Source: Cryptomeria japonica
Taxonomy: Eukaryota; Streptophyta; Pinopsida; Cupressales; Cupressaceae
Reading direction: 5' to 3'
DNA length: 64,000 bases
Assembly: GCF_030272615.1 (NCBI RefSeq)
Contig: NC_081412.1
Location: 545,026,370 to 545,090,369 of the forward strand
Positions 24,929-36,747 of the stretch are shown piece by piece. How positions within the stretch are numbered: the stretch's first letter is position 1; every line of letters begins with the position of its first letter. A program made the position numbers and the translations under genes. Below the pieces are notes generated by a model, which did not search any database, had not been told where the DNA came from, and saw only the letters and a list, made by a program, of their open reading frames with translations.

Positions 24929-25152
24929 ATGTCCTTGTTGTTAGGAGATTTGGTTGGAGAAAACATGGTGACCAATGCTGAATTGTCAAGGAAAGTGGAA
25001 GATCAGGAAGAACAGAACAAGCTCCTAAAGGAAAAATTAAAAAGATTAGAGAGTAATATTGGTGATATTGAGGCCAAGGTAGAAGAAGTGTATGTAAAAG
25101 TGGAAGGAGTAGAAGGGAAGGGAAAGGAGGTGGTTGCAGTTGATAAGGTACC
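24929..25152 (+). pseudogene. 5' piece of gypsy gag, cut by the Tat-like insertion
   Basis: Begins at ATG 24929 (MSLLLGDLVGENMVTNAEL) and encodes the gag N-terminus, a Glu/Lys-rich coiled-coil-like segment (KVEDQEEQNKLLKEKLKRLE). It ends at GKGKEVVAVDKVP, where the Tat-like LTR begins at 25153. The continuation of this sentence (PTPDPILEQEPF) is found not after the insertion but in the duplicate at 39269. Compared with copy B about 80 percent of gag is missing here. Confidence 0.85.
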
Positions 25153-25963
25153 TGTATATGGTGAAAATGGATAACAATAATAACAATATTGAAAGGCTAA
25201 ATGAATTCAACCACCAAACCCTAGCCTAACAACAACAAAGATCCACCATAACATATGAAGATTACCTAAGATAATGCAAATCAAATGAAATCACAAAGAT
25301 TATACCATCACATATCCAATAGGGTTTTGATCTCCATTCTTCCTATCTCCATTGATCTTGCTTGATATATTTTCTCTCAGATTTTATGTGCACAAGAGCT
25401 CAACAAAGAACGGAATGTGGTTGCAAGTAGGATCGTAGTGTAGTCAATTGCATAAAAGATCATTAGCATGAATGATTGATTAGGTCATTAGTTAGGTAGA
25501 ATGATTGATTAGGGTTAGATAATGAAGAAGGCATCTCCTTAAATAGAAGACACTATAAGAAATGGAGGGATAAGATTGAGAGGTGTAAAAAGGAGGTCGG
25601 CTAGGATTAGAGGGTAGGTAGGAGAAATAATAAAATAATGAAAGGGGTAGGTAGTGTATGAATTAAGAGATGAATGACATGTGTCATGGGTAGAAAAGGT
25701 TAATGAATTAATTAAATAAATAAAGATTTATTTAATTAATAGAAGAAGTGGGATAATTAAATAAATAAGATATTTATTTAATTTAGGAAAAGGATAATTT
25801 AAATAAATAAATGTATTTATTTAAATGAGAAATAAGGCTAGAAGAGGATAAATGAATTAATTAAATAAATAAAGATTTATTTAATTAATAGAAGAATTAG
25901 GCTTAGATAATTAAATAAATAAAATATTTATTTAATTAGACGTGACAATTTTAGGTGTCTACA
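25153..25963 (-). repeat. 3' LTR of the Tat-like element (811 bp)
   Basis: On the minus strand it starts TGTAGACACCTAAAATTGTC and ends ccatataca, and is nearly identical to 35949-36747. Minus-strand starts of this form are typical of Tat-lineage LTRs. Bases 25700-25945 hold a series of AT-rich inverted repeats (aattaaataaat...atttatttaatt). Confidence 0.92.
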
Positions 25964-25977
25964 TTTTGCCCCTCTTT
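25964..25977 (-). promoter_or_regulatory. Polypurine tract of the Tat-like element
   Basis: On the minus strand AAAGAGGGGCAAAA directly precedes the LTR start TGTAGACACC. This is the expected place and composition for the plus-strand primer of reverse transcription. It also fixes the orientation of the element as minus. Confidence 0.85.
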
Positions 25978-26494
25978 GAGACAATGCGGCTTGTCGCGTT
26001 GTTTCAAAGAAGATAAGATGAACTGATACAAAGTTGCCCTAGAATGGGAATGATATGCCCCCTCGAGAGATTGGATGAAAATGTCTAAAAAGATTGCAGA
26101 CAATCTCTCGATAAGAAAGACGAGATAGAATGGACTGACTGAATAAAGTGACAGAGTCACGGGATAAAGAAGACTGACTTGGGAAACGATGGTTAAGGCG
26201 AGGGTAGGCTATAAGATAAACCATGGGGGAAAACATCCTCATTGTCATCCACACATCCAAGAGATCAGAGTGCAGAGCGAAATAGAGCAGCAGCAGTCAA
26301 CAGCAATGGCCTTCGTTCATAGATTTGATCGCGTTCACCGATTTTAGAGGCCAGTAGAGGCAGGAGAGCCAGTAAGTACCACAAAACCTCCTCGTACTTT
26401 GATGCATTTAATTTTGTCATTAATGCATGTCGAATAGGGTAATAAATGCGCTTAGACTAGGGTCCAAAAAGTGTCAAAAAACATCCAGGTTCGT

Positions 26495-26625
26495 CTATGT
26501 TGGTGCCAGGCGCGTCTGTGTTCGCTAGGCGCGTCTGTGTTTGTCAGGCATGTCTATGTTTTTCAGGTGCGTTTGTGCAGTCTTTGAGTGCGTTTATGTC
26601 ATGTAAGCGCATTTGCGTTTGAAAA
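26495..26625. repeat. Degenerate minisatellite, about 20-bp units
   Basis: About six variants of 'ggcgcgtctgtgttcgtcag' follow one another, with CpGs partly decayed to TpG/CpA in the later ones. It lies in the probable intron of the mobile-domain remnant. Confidence 0.6.
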
Positions 26626-26749
26626 GTATGAATTTCCATCTTCTAGGTCAAATCGGCAATTCTGTGATGAACATATGCTGTCGATTGGATAAGCTGCTGA
26701 GGGGATACACTCAAGCAGGTCCTCTAGGAAGACTAGGATAGATCAGGGC

Positions 26750-26965
26750 ACTTTGTGATGAATAGTGAGTACCAAGATAGAGTACTTTGTGATGAACAGG
26801 GAGTACTTAAAGTATGGGCAACACTTTGTGATAAACAGGGAGTGCAAATGTGAGCAGCACTTTGTGATGAACAGGGAGTGCCAAACACGTAATACTTTGT
26901 GATGAATAGGGAGTACCACTAGGATAAATAGCAACACTTTGTGATGAACAGTGAGTGTCACTAGG
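26750..26965. repeat. Six copies of an ACTTTGTGATGAACAGGGAGT repeat
   Basis: Copies start at 26750, 26784, 26823, 26859, 26894 and 26936. Spacing is irregular (34, 39, 36, 35 and 42 bases): the 20-base core is kept while linkers vary. Irregular spacing with a kept core is unlike simple slippage. Confidence 0.9.
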
Positions 26966-27510
26966 ACTGAGATGATTGATTTGTGTGACTGCAGGAGTAT
27001 TTGCCTATGTTGGAGTCACGGGAGAGATTCCCATCGATGCAGAGGTTATGACCAGAGCTGACATTTGAGGATCGAGTTGCCATTGAGGTTATGGGCCCGT
27101 GACACATTTTGTATGTGCCTGAGTTTCGAGCAAACATGGGACTGCTGACTGCACTACCGAAGAGGTGGCACTCCGAGACATGTACATTTCATTTGCCGAT
27201 GGGGGAGATGACAGTCACCTTGGAGGATGTATACAGGATTCTGCAGATACCGATCGATGGGGAGTTAGTACCCTACGATCGAGACAGAGATAGGGATGCA
27301 CTGAGACGAGTGTTCTAGGATCTGGGACTGGAGATGAGGGTGGGACATGTGGCATGGGATACCATGACATGGACAGGATTAGCACTACCAATAGTGTTGG
27401 CAGGAGTTATCAGTGGGTTCCGCTATCCGGATAGGGTGACACGAGGGGTGGCTGCAGGGGACATAGGGGCCAGGAGAGATGATCTTGGGGTGGGTCCTGC
27501 TAGAGCTTAG

Positions 27511-29274
27511 ACTCTATCAAGGCCAGCCGGCTCTGAGGAAGGGAATTCCTCATAGCCATAGAGGGCTCCCTATGTATCAGTATTATACCATTTTGTATGA
27601 TGATGTAGACACCTGCAGGTGATTGTAGCCATATGATTTTGACATCATTGTATCATGACACTTTATATATATATATGAGATGATTCATCTTTGCGGAAGC
27701 TATATGCATGCATACCTATGTGATGTATGTTTCTATGTGATGCTTATGATATGGATGCAAATATGTATATGATGCAATGCAATATATTTTTTTGTTCTTT
27801 TATGTTTTATATGTGTATGCATGATGCAAATGTGAATGCATGTAATGCAGATGAATATGATAATGCAAATGTAAATTGTGCTAACAGGTGTTGTGTGCAG
27901 GATGTGATGTAGTTGTGATATCTATATGTATGTATGAAATGCTTATATGTGGTAATGCAGGTGCAAACTACATGAAATGCAAATGTTTTTGGTGTGTCAT
28001 TATACTCAGTCATGTGATAGCAGGCTACGCGGACTCAAGAAGGATGATGGAAGTCAATCAAGAAAGGGGGATGAAAGATAGAAGATATGAACATGAAAGA
28101 GCTTCTTGTGCATTATCATCATTGAGCTTTATTATGGCAAGTAGGTTATGACAATCGAGGCATATGTTCAACCCAGAAAGTCATTGTACCTGTTTGCATG
28201 GAGATAAGACAGTCACAAACAAGGAATGCCCCGGTTCACACTAGACTCACAGTGTCCTCATATCCTTGGACAAGTCATAGCATTACTAAGAGACAATCCA
28301 CAAACAGCAAATGCAAATAGGTGACGATACCCCATCCTCGCCTTTCTAGTCAAAGACATCCTGGAGATAGAATCTCTAGTCAAAGACATCCTGGAAAAGC
28401 TAAAAGACATGTCACCAAAAGATAAAATCAAAAGAAAACCAAGACTCGACACCAACATCCACTCTAGTCCTCAAGTTTAGTGTCTCTTGTCACTTGTATA
28501 AGTCTTATTTGATTGTGGTCACAATGTTTACTTTCACAAAAAGGATAGATAGCACTGAACCATATGTTGTCTGAGTCTGTTGAAAGATTTGATTTTGTTG
28601 AAGCACAGTGTTGCTGTTGTCTCATCTGAAACTGACTGAATCCATGAAGCTGATACTTTATTGCGGAGAAGATGAAACTTTATTGTGGACTGGCAATGCA
28701 GATGTTGCTTTATTATGGATTGTGCGTGGATAGACTGAAGGAAGTTGGAAGAAACTGTACTCCTCGAAACATGTGATGTTCTTAGTTCCACACCCATCAC
28801 TAGACATAGGATTTGCCTTAGCCATAGATAGGATCTGATTTATTATGGAAAGGGAGGTTTATTATGAATGGCTAACCAATCTTGGGTAGATCAATAACAA
28901 GCCATGATGGGAATGGGTAAGTTTATTATGGATGAATAGGTTGTGAGTGTGTGCAAAGTGAAAGGATGAAAGTGAATCCTGAAGGAGGGAGGAGCAATGT
29001 CTCTACACATGGCGCTGGTGACCTAGTTTTCACCATGGTACCTGCCCAGGGCGCCACCGAAGTGGTTTTCACCATTCGACGAAATTATTTCTCTTTACTT
29101 TTTTTGATTTTTTTTTGTTTTTGTGTCACAAGGCCCCTGTTTGCCAGGTTTTCACCAAGTAACGATTTTTTTTGTTTTTATAAATTTTTTTTGTATTTTT
29201 GAATTTTTTTATTTTTTTGCATTTTTGATTTTTTTGATTTTTTTGTATTTTTTGAATTAGGATATTCTGAAGAG
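27511..29274. other. Non-coding part of the Tat-like element between the mobile-domain remnant and pol
   Basis: No coding trace found. 27700-27980 is rich in atgcaaatg-like words. 28650-28940 repeats 'tttattatgga' at least six times on the plus strand. 29095-29265 is a T-rich tract. These are probably the long 3' untranslated region typical of Tat elements. Confidence 0.55.
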
Positions 29275-32200
29275 CTATGTGTAAAACCTGTGAAGGTCCA
29301 TACTGTTGATAGGATCCTCCAAAGGTTCGCCATCTGTAGTTGAGAGCTGATATGCCCCAGATCCATATACTACTGTAATGATGTAAGGACCAAGCCAGTT
29401 GGGTTCAAACTTGCCCTTCTTCTCTCTGTCTTGCTGATTTTTGGGGTTTTCTCTGAGAACCAAATCACCTACCTCAAATATGCAAGGCTTGACTTTATGA
29501 TTGTAGCTGCATTGTTCTTTGACTGAATGATGTGTAGCTCGAGTGACTGTCTTCCTTGATGAAGGAACTGAGATAGAATTACTAGTGTGTGGACTACGTA
29601 GGCCCATATGCATGTCACCTAAAGAAGTTTGGGCATCACTGATAGCAAAGTCCTTCGAGGAAGATCCATTAAAGGTCCATGATGTATCGCCAGAAGGGAA
29701 AGGATGTGTCGAACAAGTGGATGAGTTATGAAGGCTTATGATTGCAAAAAGAAGTGAAAGTATGATAGCATGATGGAGACTTAGGATCAACAAGTGTTCT
29801 TTTTGACTTAAAATTTTAGAACTTTTGCCCCCAGTTATTTTGATATTAGGGGAGATCAACTCTTGCTCTTTTTGCTTCATAGGATTTTTATCCTTGACTT
29901 TGATTTTTGCAGAGTCCAATAGCTTTTGATTTTGATTTGGACTAAAGGACTTTTCTTTAGTTTTTACTTTTAGATTTTTCTTTTCAAAGCTTGATTTTTG
30001 ATCCCCAATGAGTAAGGGCTTTTGTGATTCTTGTTGATCCAAGTCTGGAAGTGGAGTGGAAATGGAATGAGTGGATGAAATGGTAAAACTATGTGAGTTC
30101 TCAAGAGGGCTGGCAATACGCTCAATAGATTCTTTGTTGGAACCACTCTTAGGACTATTGATATCAAGAGTTGCTTGCACCACTAAAGGAGATTTGCATT
30201 CAGACTTAGTAGCCACAACACTAGGTGGTTCACACCCAATTCCTTGCAAATTTTTTATAGATTGTTCCTATCGATTGAATACCGTAGGAGATAATGGGAG
30301 TTGATCAACATGAAAGATATACTCACCACATCCCAGGTCTTTAATCTTGAATTTTTCTTTGAGCTCTGTTTGTTTTGATGTAGAAGCTTTCAATGATTCT
30401 GGATCCACATATGTTGAAGATGGAACAACTTCTCGATTAGTTGGAATTGTTATTTCTGATCTAGGTCGCAGATTGTTGCAATATATAAATGGATTTGGGT
30501 CAGCTTTGACAGTCACTTCAACTCCATTGTGAGGAAACTTGATACATCGATGATATGTAGATGGGACTGCGCTCATCTCATGAATCCATGGACATCCTAG
30601 CAATATGTTATATGTGAGATCAAGGTCTAGGACTTGACAAACCACATCCTTTGTAACTGGCCCAACTTTGAGAGGTAAAATGACTGTACCCTTGGATGAA
30701 TGCTCTTCATCATCATATGCTTTGATAGTAATTTTGTTTGTAGAATTCACGGCTTTATCTGAATATCCCAATTTTTTAATAGTGCTCAATGTACAAATGT
30801 TTAGACCAGCTCCTCCATCTATCAGGACTCGCTTTATTCTATGTTTGTGTATGAAGGCTTCAATGTGTAGAGGTGCATTATGTGGCTGACTTACGGAGGC
30901 GTTATCAGCTTCTGTGAATGTAAGGGAGTGTGGAATGGAAAGGTATCCCACCATGGCTTGAAACTGGTCCATGTTCAGATCAGTAGGAACGGCAGTGTCT
31001 CTCAAGATTTTGTCAAGAATAGCTTTATGAGCGGGGCATATACGTAGGAGCTCAAGAATGGAGATGAGAGCGGGTGTCTTCCCTAATTGTTCTACAAGGT
31101 CATACTCAGGTTTGGTTGATGAAGAAGCGGTATTTTTAGTGGAGGCACCTGACAAAGTAATTTTACCTTGACGGGTTGTAACATGACATTCAGAGGTAGG
31201 TTTGGAAGAAGATCCAACACCTCTTAGGACAATCTTGGGTCGCTAGGTAGAACCCTCAAGAGTTTTATCCTTGATGATAATAGTAGAGACATGATTGTCC
31301 ATCGAGATATGATTGATAGTTGAATCATAGTTGTAAGGTGCTCTAGTATAGTTGGCTTGATCATCTGTGACTTTAGCTTTTCCCTTGTCATGCTTTGGGA
31401 ATGGTTCCTTAAACATCTCATGTTCTTGATTGGATGAGTGTCCCTCAATCTCAATGTCACCTCTATCAATGAGATCTTGTACAATATTCTTCAGTCGATG
31501 ACAATTTCCTGTTTTATGACCCTTGCTCTTATGAAATTCACAATACTCATCATCATTCCACCAATTTGGTTTAACCTTTGGTTCATATGGAGGAAAATCT
31601 GGAACTGTGATCACTTTGTTTGCCACAAGCTTTTTGAAGACTGATTCAAGTGGTTCTCCCAATGGGGTGTACTTCCTTCGTGATTTAGAAGTTGTTTGAG
31701 TATTCACTTGATTGTTTGTAGAACTTGATCCTAAAAAGATGAATTTGGGTCGCACTGTATTGGCATCAACAACACCATCATTGACTGTGTTTTTGTTTTT
31801 ATTCCAAAATCTTGGCTTATCTTTTCCTTTAAAGTCATCTTTGTTTTCCTTGAATATCTTAATGACTCCTTGTTCAATTAGAACCTTTTCTGTTGCTAAG
31901 CCTTTTTCAATGACATCCTTGAAGGTGGACAAACAAGCTTTTCTTAGATCATAGCCAATGTCTTTGTTAATGTTCTGGGTGAACATTTCTACCATTTGTT
32001 TCTGTGGAATTTTACAAGAGCATCTGCTGGCTAGATTTCTCCATCTTTGTAAAAATGATGCAAAAGACTCTCCCTCTTTTTGCTTGGTGTTGCATAAAGT
32101 AGTGACTGATATGTCTGTCTCTATATTGTAGGAGAAATGTTGAATAAATGCCTCTGCTAAGTCACCCCATGACTTAATACCAGGTGGGAGTTGGGAGAAC

Positions 32201-33387
32201 CATTCCATAGCTTGATCGCCTAAGCTTTGTGGGAATAATCTCATCAAATATGTCTCTTATGAAGCTACTTCAATGCAAGCTGTGAAAAACTGTCTTATGT
32301 GTGCCTTAGGATCCCCTTTTCCTCTATACTTATCAAATTTAGGCATCACAAAGTGTGTAAGAAATGGAGGCATTGGAATGCTCTTGTCGAATGGATAAGG
32401 ACATATGTCTCTCATTGTGTATGTTGGCTTCAGTGTATTTATGTCCTCCATTTTCTTTTGTAAGTCCCTGATTTGTTGCTCCAAATTGCTCTTAGGTGGA
32501 GATCGACTTCTTGGACCATACCCCATGCTTGAGGCACCAATTGGAGGAGGAGCATGTTGCATATATGGATGATATTGATCATACACATGTTCATATGGAG
32601 GAGGTCTGCAATGATGCTGTGTATATGGACCACTTGGTATAGATTCATGTTGACGAACCCCATATCTATTTTGCGCATGTATACCATATTCTACAAGCAT
32701 GTCATGTTCCATTGTGTTGCCCCCAAATTTGACATGAGGTTTCCTTGTGTCCAAATTTTGAGCATGCCTTTGAACATCCAATTATTTTGGTGGTTGATCT
32801 TTAGCATTAGTATATGATTGAGCATATTTGTCTGCATAAGACTTCCATAATGGTCTACGAAGGTAAGTATCATATGTTTGACCATGTGTATGTGGGACCT
32901 CTGGTTTTTGAAGCAAAGCTGATGGTGATTCAGGTACCATATATGGTCCTCTATTTCCTCCACTATTAGGTCTCCTTTGATCCATGTTGGAGTGAGTTTG
33001 TTGCAAAGGTCGATTTTCCATTATTTGAGACATGTCAAAATCATGAGGTATCTTGGCTCCACTTTGTGCCATCATTTGTAAGAAGTATTGTCTATCCCTC
33101 CTCATTATTTCCTCAACCAATCGATTGAAATGGGGATTCATAATGGATTATTCCACATTTGCTGAATGTATTGAAAAATTGTCCATATTGTCATTGTGTG
33201 TAACATTGTTGTTTGTAGTGTCTGTGTTCTCCACATTTGGAATGTTTCTATAGACATCCATGTTAGGCAATGTAGTGTGATCAGTATTGAAAAATAAATC
33301 GTTGTCATACTCATAAGAACTCATGTTTGTAGACTCTTGAGCCTCTTTAGTTTCTCTCCTATATTTTTGAAGACGGGTTTCAACCAT
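29275..33387 (-). pseudogene. Tat-like gag-protease fused in frame to integrase C-terminus
   Basis: One minus-strand frame from ATG 33387 to the stop at 29275, about 1370 codons, with no frameshift but in-frame stops at about 33148, 32782, 32257, 31243 and 30268. Gag holds MPPFLTHFVMPKFDKYRGKG, DPKAHIRQFFTACIEVA and AMEWFSQLPPGIKSWGDLAE. The zinc-knuckle-like box YCEFHKSKGHKTGNCHRLKN (about 31490-31550) is of the Tat/Athila kind. The retroviral-type protease has RVLIDGGAGLNIC, with its Asp at 30817-30819. After protease a Lys/Ser-rich spacer leads directly to the integrase C-terminal domain (VGDLVLRENPKNQQ, GKFEPNWLGPYIITVV, DGEPLEDPINSMDL). RT, RNase H and the DDE core are missing. Because both sides stay in one frame, this could be a gag-only family rather than a random deletion. 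Confidence 0.85.
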
Positions 33388-34985
33388 GAACTAGGTATTG
33401 ACCAAGATGTGTGAGACTAGATGAAAATGGAAAAAGTATGGAAGACCAAGAGTTGGATGGAGTGTAAATGAATCTGAGGTGTACTTGCAATGTCCAAAGT
33501 GTAAGACCAAGTATGTATGTAGTAGAGTAGGTGTGGCTTCCAAAGAGAGGATAGTTTCTCTTGATGAGGTAAGTTGACCTTGACTCTGAGTAAGACCAAA
33601 TGAGACCCAAAGGTAAGAAACCTTGATGAGGGACCACTTAGCAAAGTGTTGTTGTATGTAGTGTGTTGACAAAATCTAGTGAGGACAAGCAAGTGACCTT
33701 TTGACTCAAGTTTAGACAATTGTGAATGTAATGAGAGATGTAAAGCAATGATAGACTATGTGAGACCCAAAGACAGGTTGAATGCTAGATGAAACCTGGA
33801 GAGACAACCTAGGAAGCTCAAGAATTCTGAAACTGATCTCTTTTGTTTGTTGGACTATAAAATTTTTCCAATTTGTGAAGTTGTTGGTTGTGACCAAATC
33901 TAAATGTTTGATTGTTTTTTCGTGACAAGAGGACACAATGTTGATGAGGACTCAATGTTTGCAAGTGTTTAGACTCAAAATGACTCCAAGAAAAGTGTGT
34001 TGTTTGATGTAAAATTGTTTTGCATACACTTGAAGACACAAAAGCCACAATGTTTTGCTATTTGGTCTTGAATGTTTGAATGTTTAAAATAAGTCAAGCA
34101 CAATTCTTATGGCTAGCCAAGACAATAGTTGTTGATCCCACATGGGGTTTTACCCCCGAGGCTACGCTATTCAAAGTAGATACTTAGATGCTTGACCTCA
34201 CTGGCTCCACCCTCGGCACTCACTTCTCGGGTCAGCCAAGCATCAGTCCCCATGAAAACTCCCCATGGCGAACTTTGTATCTCTACTAAGAACCGTATGT
34301 GTGTGGGCCGCTACTAGAGGTCCGACCTCCTGCCCCAACAACTAGAAGGATTTGGGTTTCTAAAACAAAAAGGTGCTAGTAAGGGCATCCGCTCGTGTGG
34401 CCATACATGCGGCACTTTCAACTCTGTAAATATAGAAGGCTCCCAGCCACTAGGGTTACGCCCTACAAATGATCAAATAAATTTGATCAAACGGGTCTAT
34501 GGGGAGACATAGTGTCGGTATGAACTAATCAGCACACGTTATTCATAGTTTTCACCATGAATACATTTGATTATAGTGGTTCGGAAGAGGTGGGTTTTCC
34601 TCGCTACCACTTGGGTCGTTCTCTTCTAACTAGTAGTCCTAATGACCACACGGGAAGATAGGCCCTCTAAAGATTAAACAAAAAAGAGCCTATTGCTCAA
34701 GACACAAAAGACAATGATTCAATTTTAGTAAGACAATTGAAGTGTTTGCTAGTCTATAAAAACAAGGCACACAATAAAAATCCAAAAACCCTTGCCAAGG
34801 ACCTGCAACAAAGATTTATTAGTAGTTTGGATTGTTTGAAATAATCACCCCTTCCTGCAAGCACACAAGTTAGGTAAATTTTAGATCCAAAAAACTTTGT
34901 GAAATAGGGGCCTTCAACAATGTGTTTTGTTGACCAATTCAAAGATCTGATTCATCATAAAAAAAGACCACCTGTAAAATTTCAA
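33388..34985 (-). other. Leader region of the Tat-like element
   Basis: Between the gag start and the 304-bp repeats. No protein recognised. A less AT-rich block at about 34140-34470 (containing gaggctacgctattcaaag and caccctcggcactcacttct) stands out and may be a structured leader or packaging region; that is inference. Confidence 0.5.
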
Positions 34986-35897
34986 GAGATTTCCAGAAAT
35001 GTAAGAAAATCCAAAAAAATTGCTAATTTGCTTCAAAAATTAATTTTTTATGAAAAATCATAAAAAATTCATATAAAATGAAAAATCGATCCAAAAAATC
35101 TAAAATTTATACTAGAGAGTCATAATAGTCTTCCAAACTTGCATAAAAAAATATATGCAACAAATCCAAGCAATTTGTGAGATATGAGTAAAATAATGTA
35201 AAACCCTAATTTTCAAAGATCTAATTTTTGAGGAATTATTTTCCATCAAATTTAAAATCACAAAGATCAAATCATATGTATAATTTTGAGAGATTTCCAA
35301 AAATGTAAGAAAATCCAAAAAATTCACTTATTTGCTCTCAAAATTAATTTTTTATGAAAAATCATAACAAATTCATATAAAATGAAAAATCGATCCAAAA
35401 AATCTAAAAATTTTGCGGAGCCTTTTTGATACTTTTCTTGACTTCTAAAACAAAATTTATGTCAAAATTCAAAGCTGTTTGTGAGATCTGATCAAAATAA
35501 GGAAAAACCCTAATTTTTAAAGATCTGATTTTTAGGGAAATATTTTGCATCAAAATTAAATTCACAAAGAACATATCCTATTTATAATTATGAGAGATTT
35601 CCAAAAATATAAGAAAATCTAAAAAATTCTCTCATTTTCTCTCAAAATTAATTTTTAATGAAAAATCATAAAAAATTAATAGAAAATGAAAATCTACTTC
35701 AAAAATTCTCAATTTTGGATTGAGAGCTCCTGATACTTTTTTCAACTTGCAAAACAAATTTGGTGCAAAATTTCCAAACCGTTTATGAGATATGATCGAA
35801 TCTCTCCAAGATCTTGATTTTGTGTCCAAAACCCTAGCTGCACAAGGTTATTCTCCAAATTGTTTTACAAAATAGCAATATAGGGTTAGAAAAATCT
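34986..35897 (-). repeat. 304-bp tandem repeat, three diverged copies, in the Tat-like leader
   Basis: The phrase 'gagatttccaaaaatgtaag' begins at 34986, 35290 and 35594, exactly 304 bases apart. Each unit contains 'aattaattttttatgaaaaatc' and a 'ccctaattttcaaagatctg' type string. Copies differ at many positions but have kept their length. Confidence 0.9.
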
Positions 35898-35927
35898 GCA
35901 AAAAACATAGATCTAAGGAAAATCCAT

Positions 35928-35945
35928 GTCCCACCGGGTGTGCCA
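35928..35945 (-). promoter_or_regulatory. Primer binding site of the Tat-like element
   Basis: On the minus strand TGGCACACCCGGTGGGAC lies three bases after the LTR end. It starts with TGG, as a site pairing with a tRNA CCA end should. I cannot name the tRNA from memory with confidence. Confidence 0.75.
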
Positions 35946-35948
35946 AAA

Positions 35949-36747
35949 TGTATATGGTGAAAATGGATAACAATAATAACAATATTGAAAGGCTAAATGA
36001 ATTCTACCACCAAACCCTAGCCTAACAACAACAAAGATCCACCATAACATATGAAGATTACCTAAGACAATGCAAATCAAATGAAATCACAAAGATTATA
36101 CCATCACATATCCAATAGGGTTTTTATCTCCATTCTTCCTATCTCCATTGATCTTGCTTGATATATTTGCTCTCAGATTTTATGTGCACAAGAGCTCAAC
36201 AAAGAACGAAATGTGGTTGCAAGTAGGATCGTAGTGTAGTCAATTGCATAAAAAATCATTAGCATGAATGATTGATTAGGTCATTAGTTAGGTAGAATGA
36301 TTGATTAGGGTTTGATAATGAAGAAGGCATCTCCTTAAATAGAAGACACTATAAGAAATGGAGGGATAAGATTGAGAGGTGTAAAAAGGAGGTCGGCTAG
36401 GATTAGAGGGTAGGTAGGAGAAATAATAAAATAATGAAAGGGGTAGGTAGTGTATGAATTAAGAGATGAATGACATGTGTCATGGGTAGAAAAGGTTAAT
36501 GAATTAATTAAATAAATAAAGATTTATTTAATTAATAGAAGAAGTGGGATAATTAAATAAATAAGATATTTATTTAATTTAGGAAAAGGATAATTTAACT
36601 AAATAAATGTATTTATTTAAATGAGAAATAAGGCTAGAAGAGGATAAATGAATTAATTAAATAAATAAAGATTTATTTAATTAATAGAAGAATTAGGCTT
36701 AGATAATTAAATAAATAAAATATTTATTTAATTAGACATGACAATTT
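35949..36747 (-). repeat. 5' LTR of the Tat-like element, start missing
   Basis: Matches 25153 onward nearly base for base up to 36747 (acaattt), where the other LTR continues taggtgtctaca. The first dozen or so bases of the LTR (minus strand) are replaced by gag of another Tat copy, so the junction is a deletion or recombination point and not an integration end. Confidence 0.9.

Larger units (their letters stand above)
26306..27510 (+). pseudogene. Plant mobile domain (PMD) protein remnant, antisense inside the Tat-like element
   Basis: A probable first exon at 26306-26372 (MAFVHRFDRVHRF, then a gtaagt donor) is followed, after an acceptor cag at about 26991, by PMD-type text: EYLPMLESRERF, then LLTALPKRWHSETCTFHLP at about 27139, GEMTVTLEDVYRILQIPI, and DTMTWTGLALPIVLAGVI. 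The phrase RWH.ET.TFHLP.GEMT.TLEDV is the signature of the domain shared by the MAIN/MAIL proteins and by many plant retroelements. Stops at about 27046, 27100 and 27316-27318 break the frame. It runs opposite to gag-pol and lies between pol and the 3' LTR, the place where Tat-lineage elements are known to carry extra antisense frames. The internal intron holds two short tandem repeats. Confidence 0.72.
25153..36747 (-). mobile_element. Tat-like Ty3/gypsy element lacking reverse transcriptase, minus strand
   Basis: Read on the minus strand: 5' LTR (36747-35949, missing about 13 bases of its start), primer site (35945-35928), a long leader with 304-bp repeats, gag-protease with a fused integrase C-terminus (33387-29275), an antisense plant mobile domain remnant, a polypurine tract (25977-25964) and the 3' LTR (25963-25153). 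Reverse transcriptase, RNase H and the integrase catalytic core are absent. An element like this could only move with enzymes from a complete relative. The left boundary with the gypsy gag is clean; the right one is a rearranged junction with a second Tat fragment. Confidence 0.88.
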
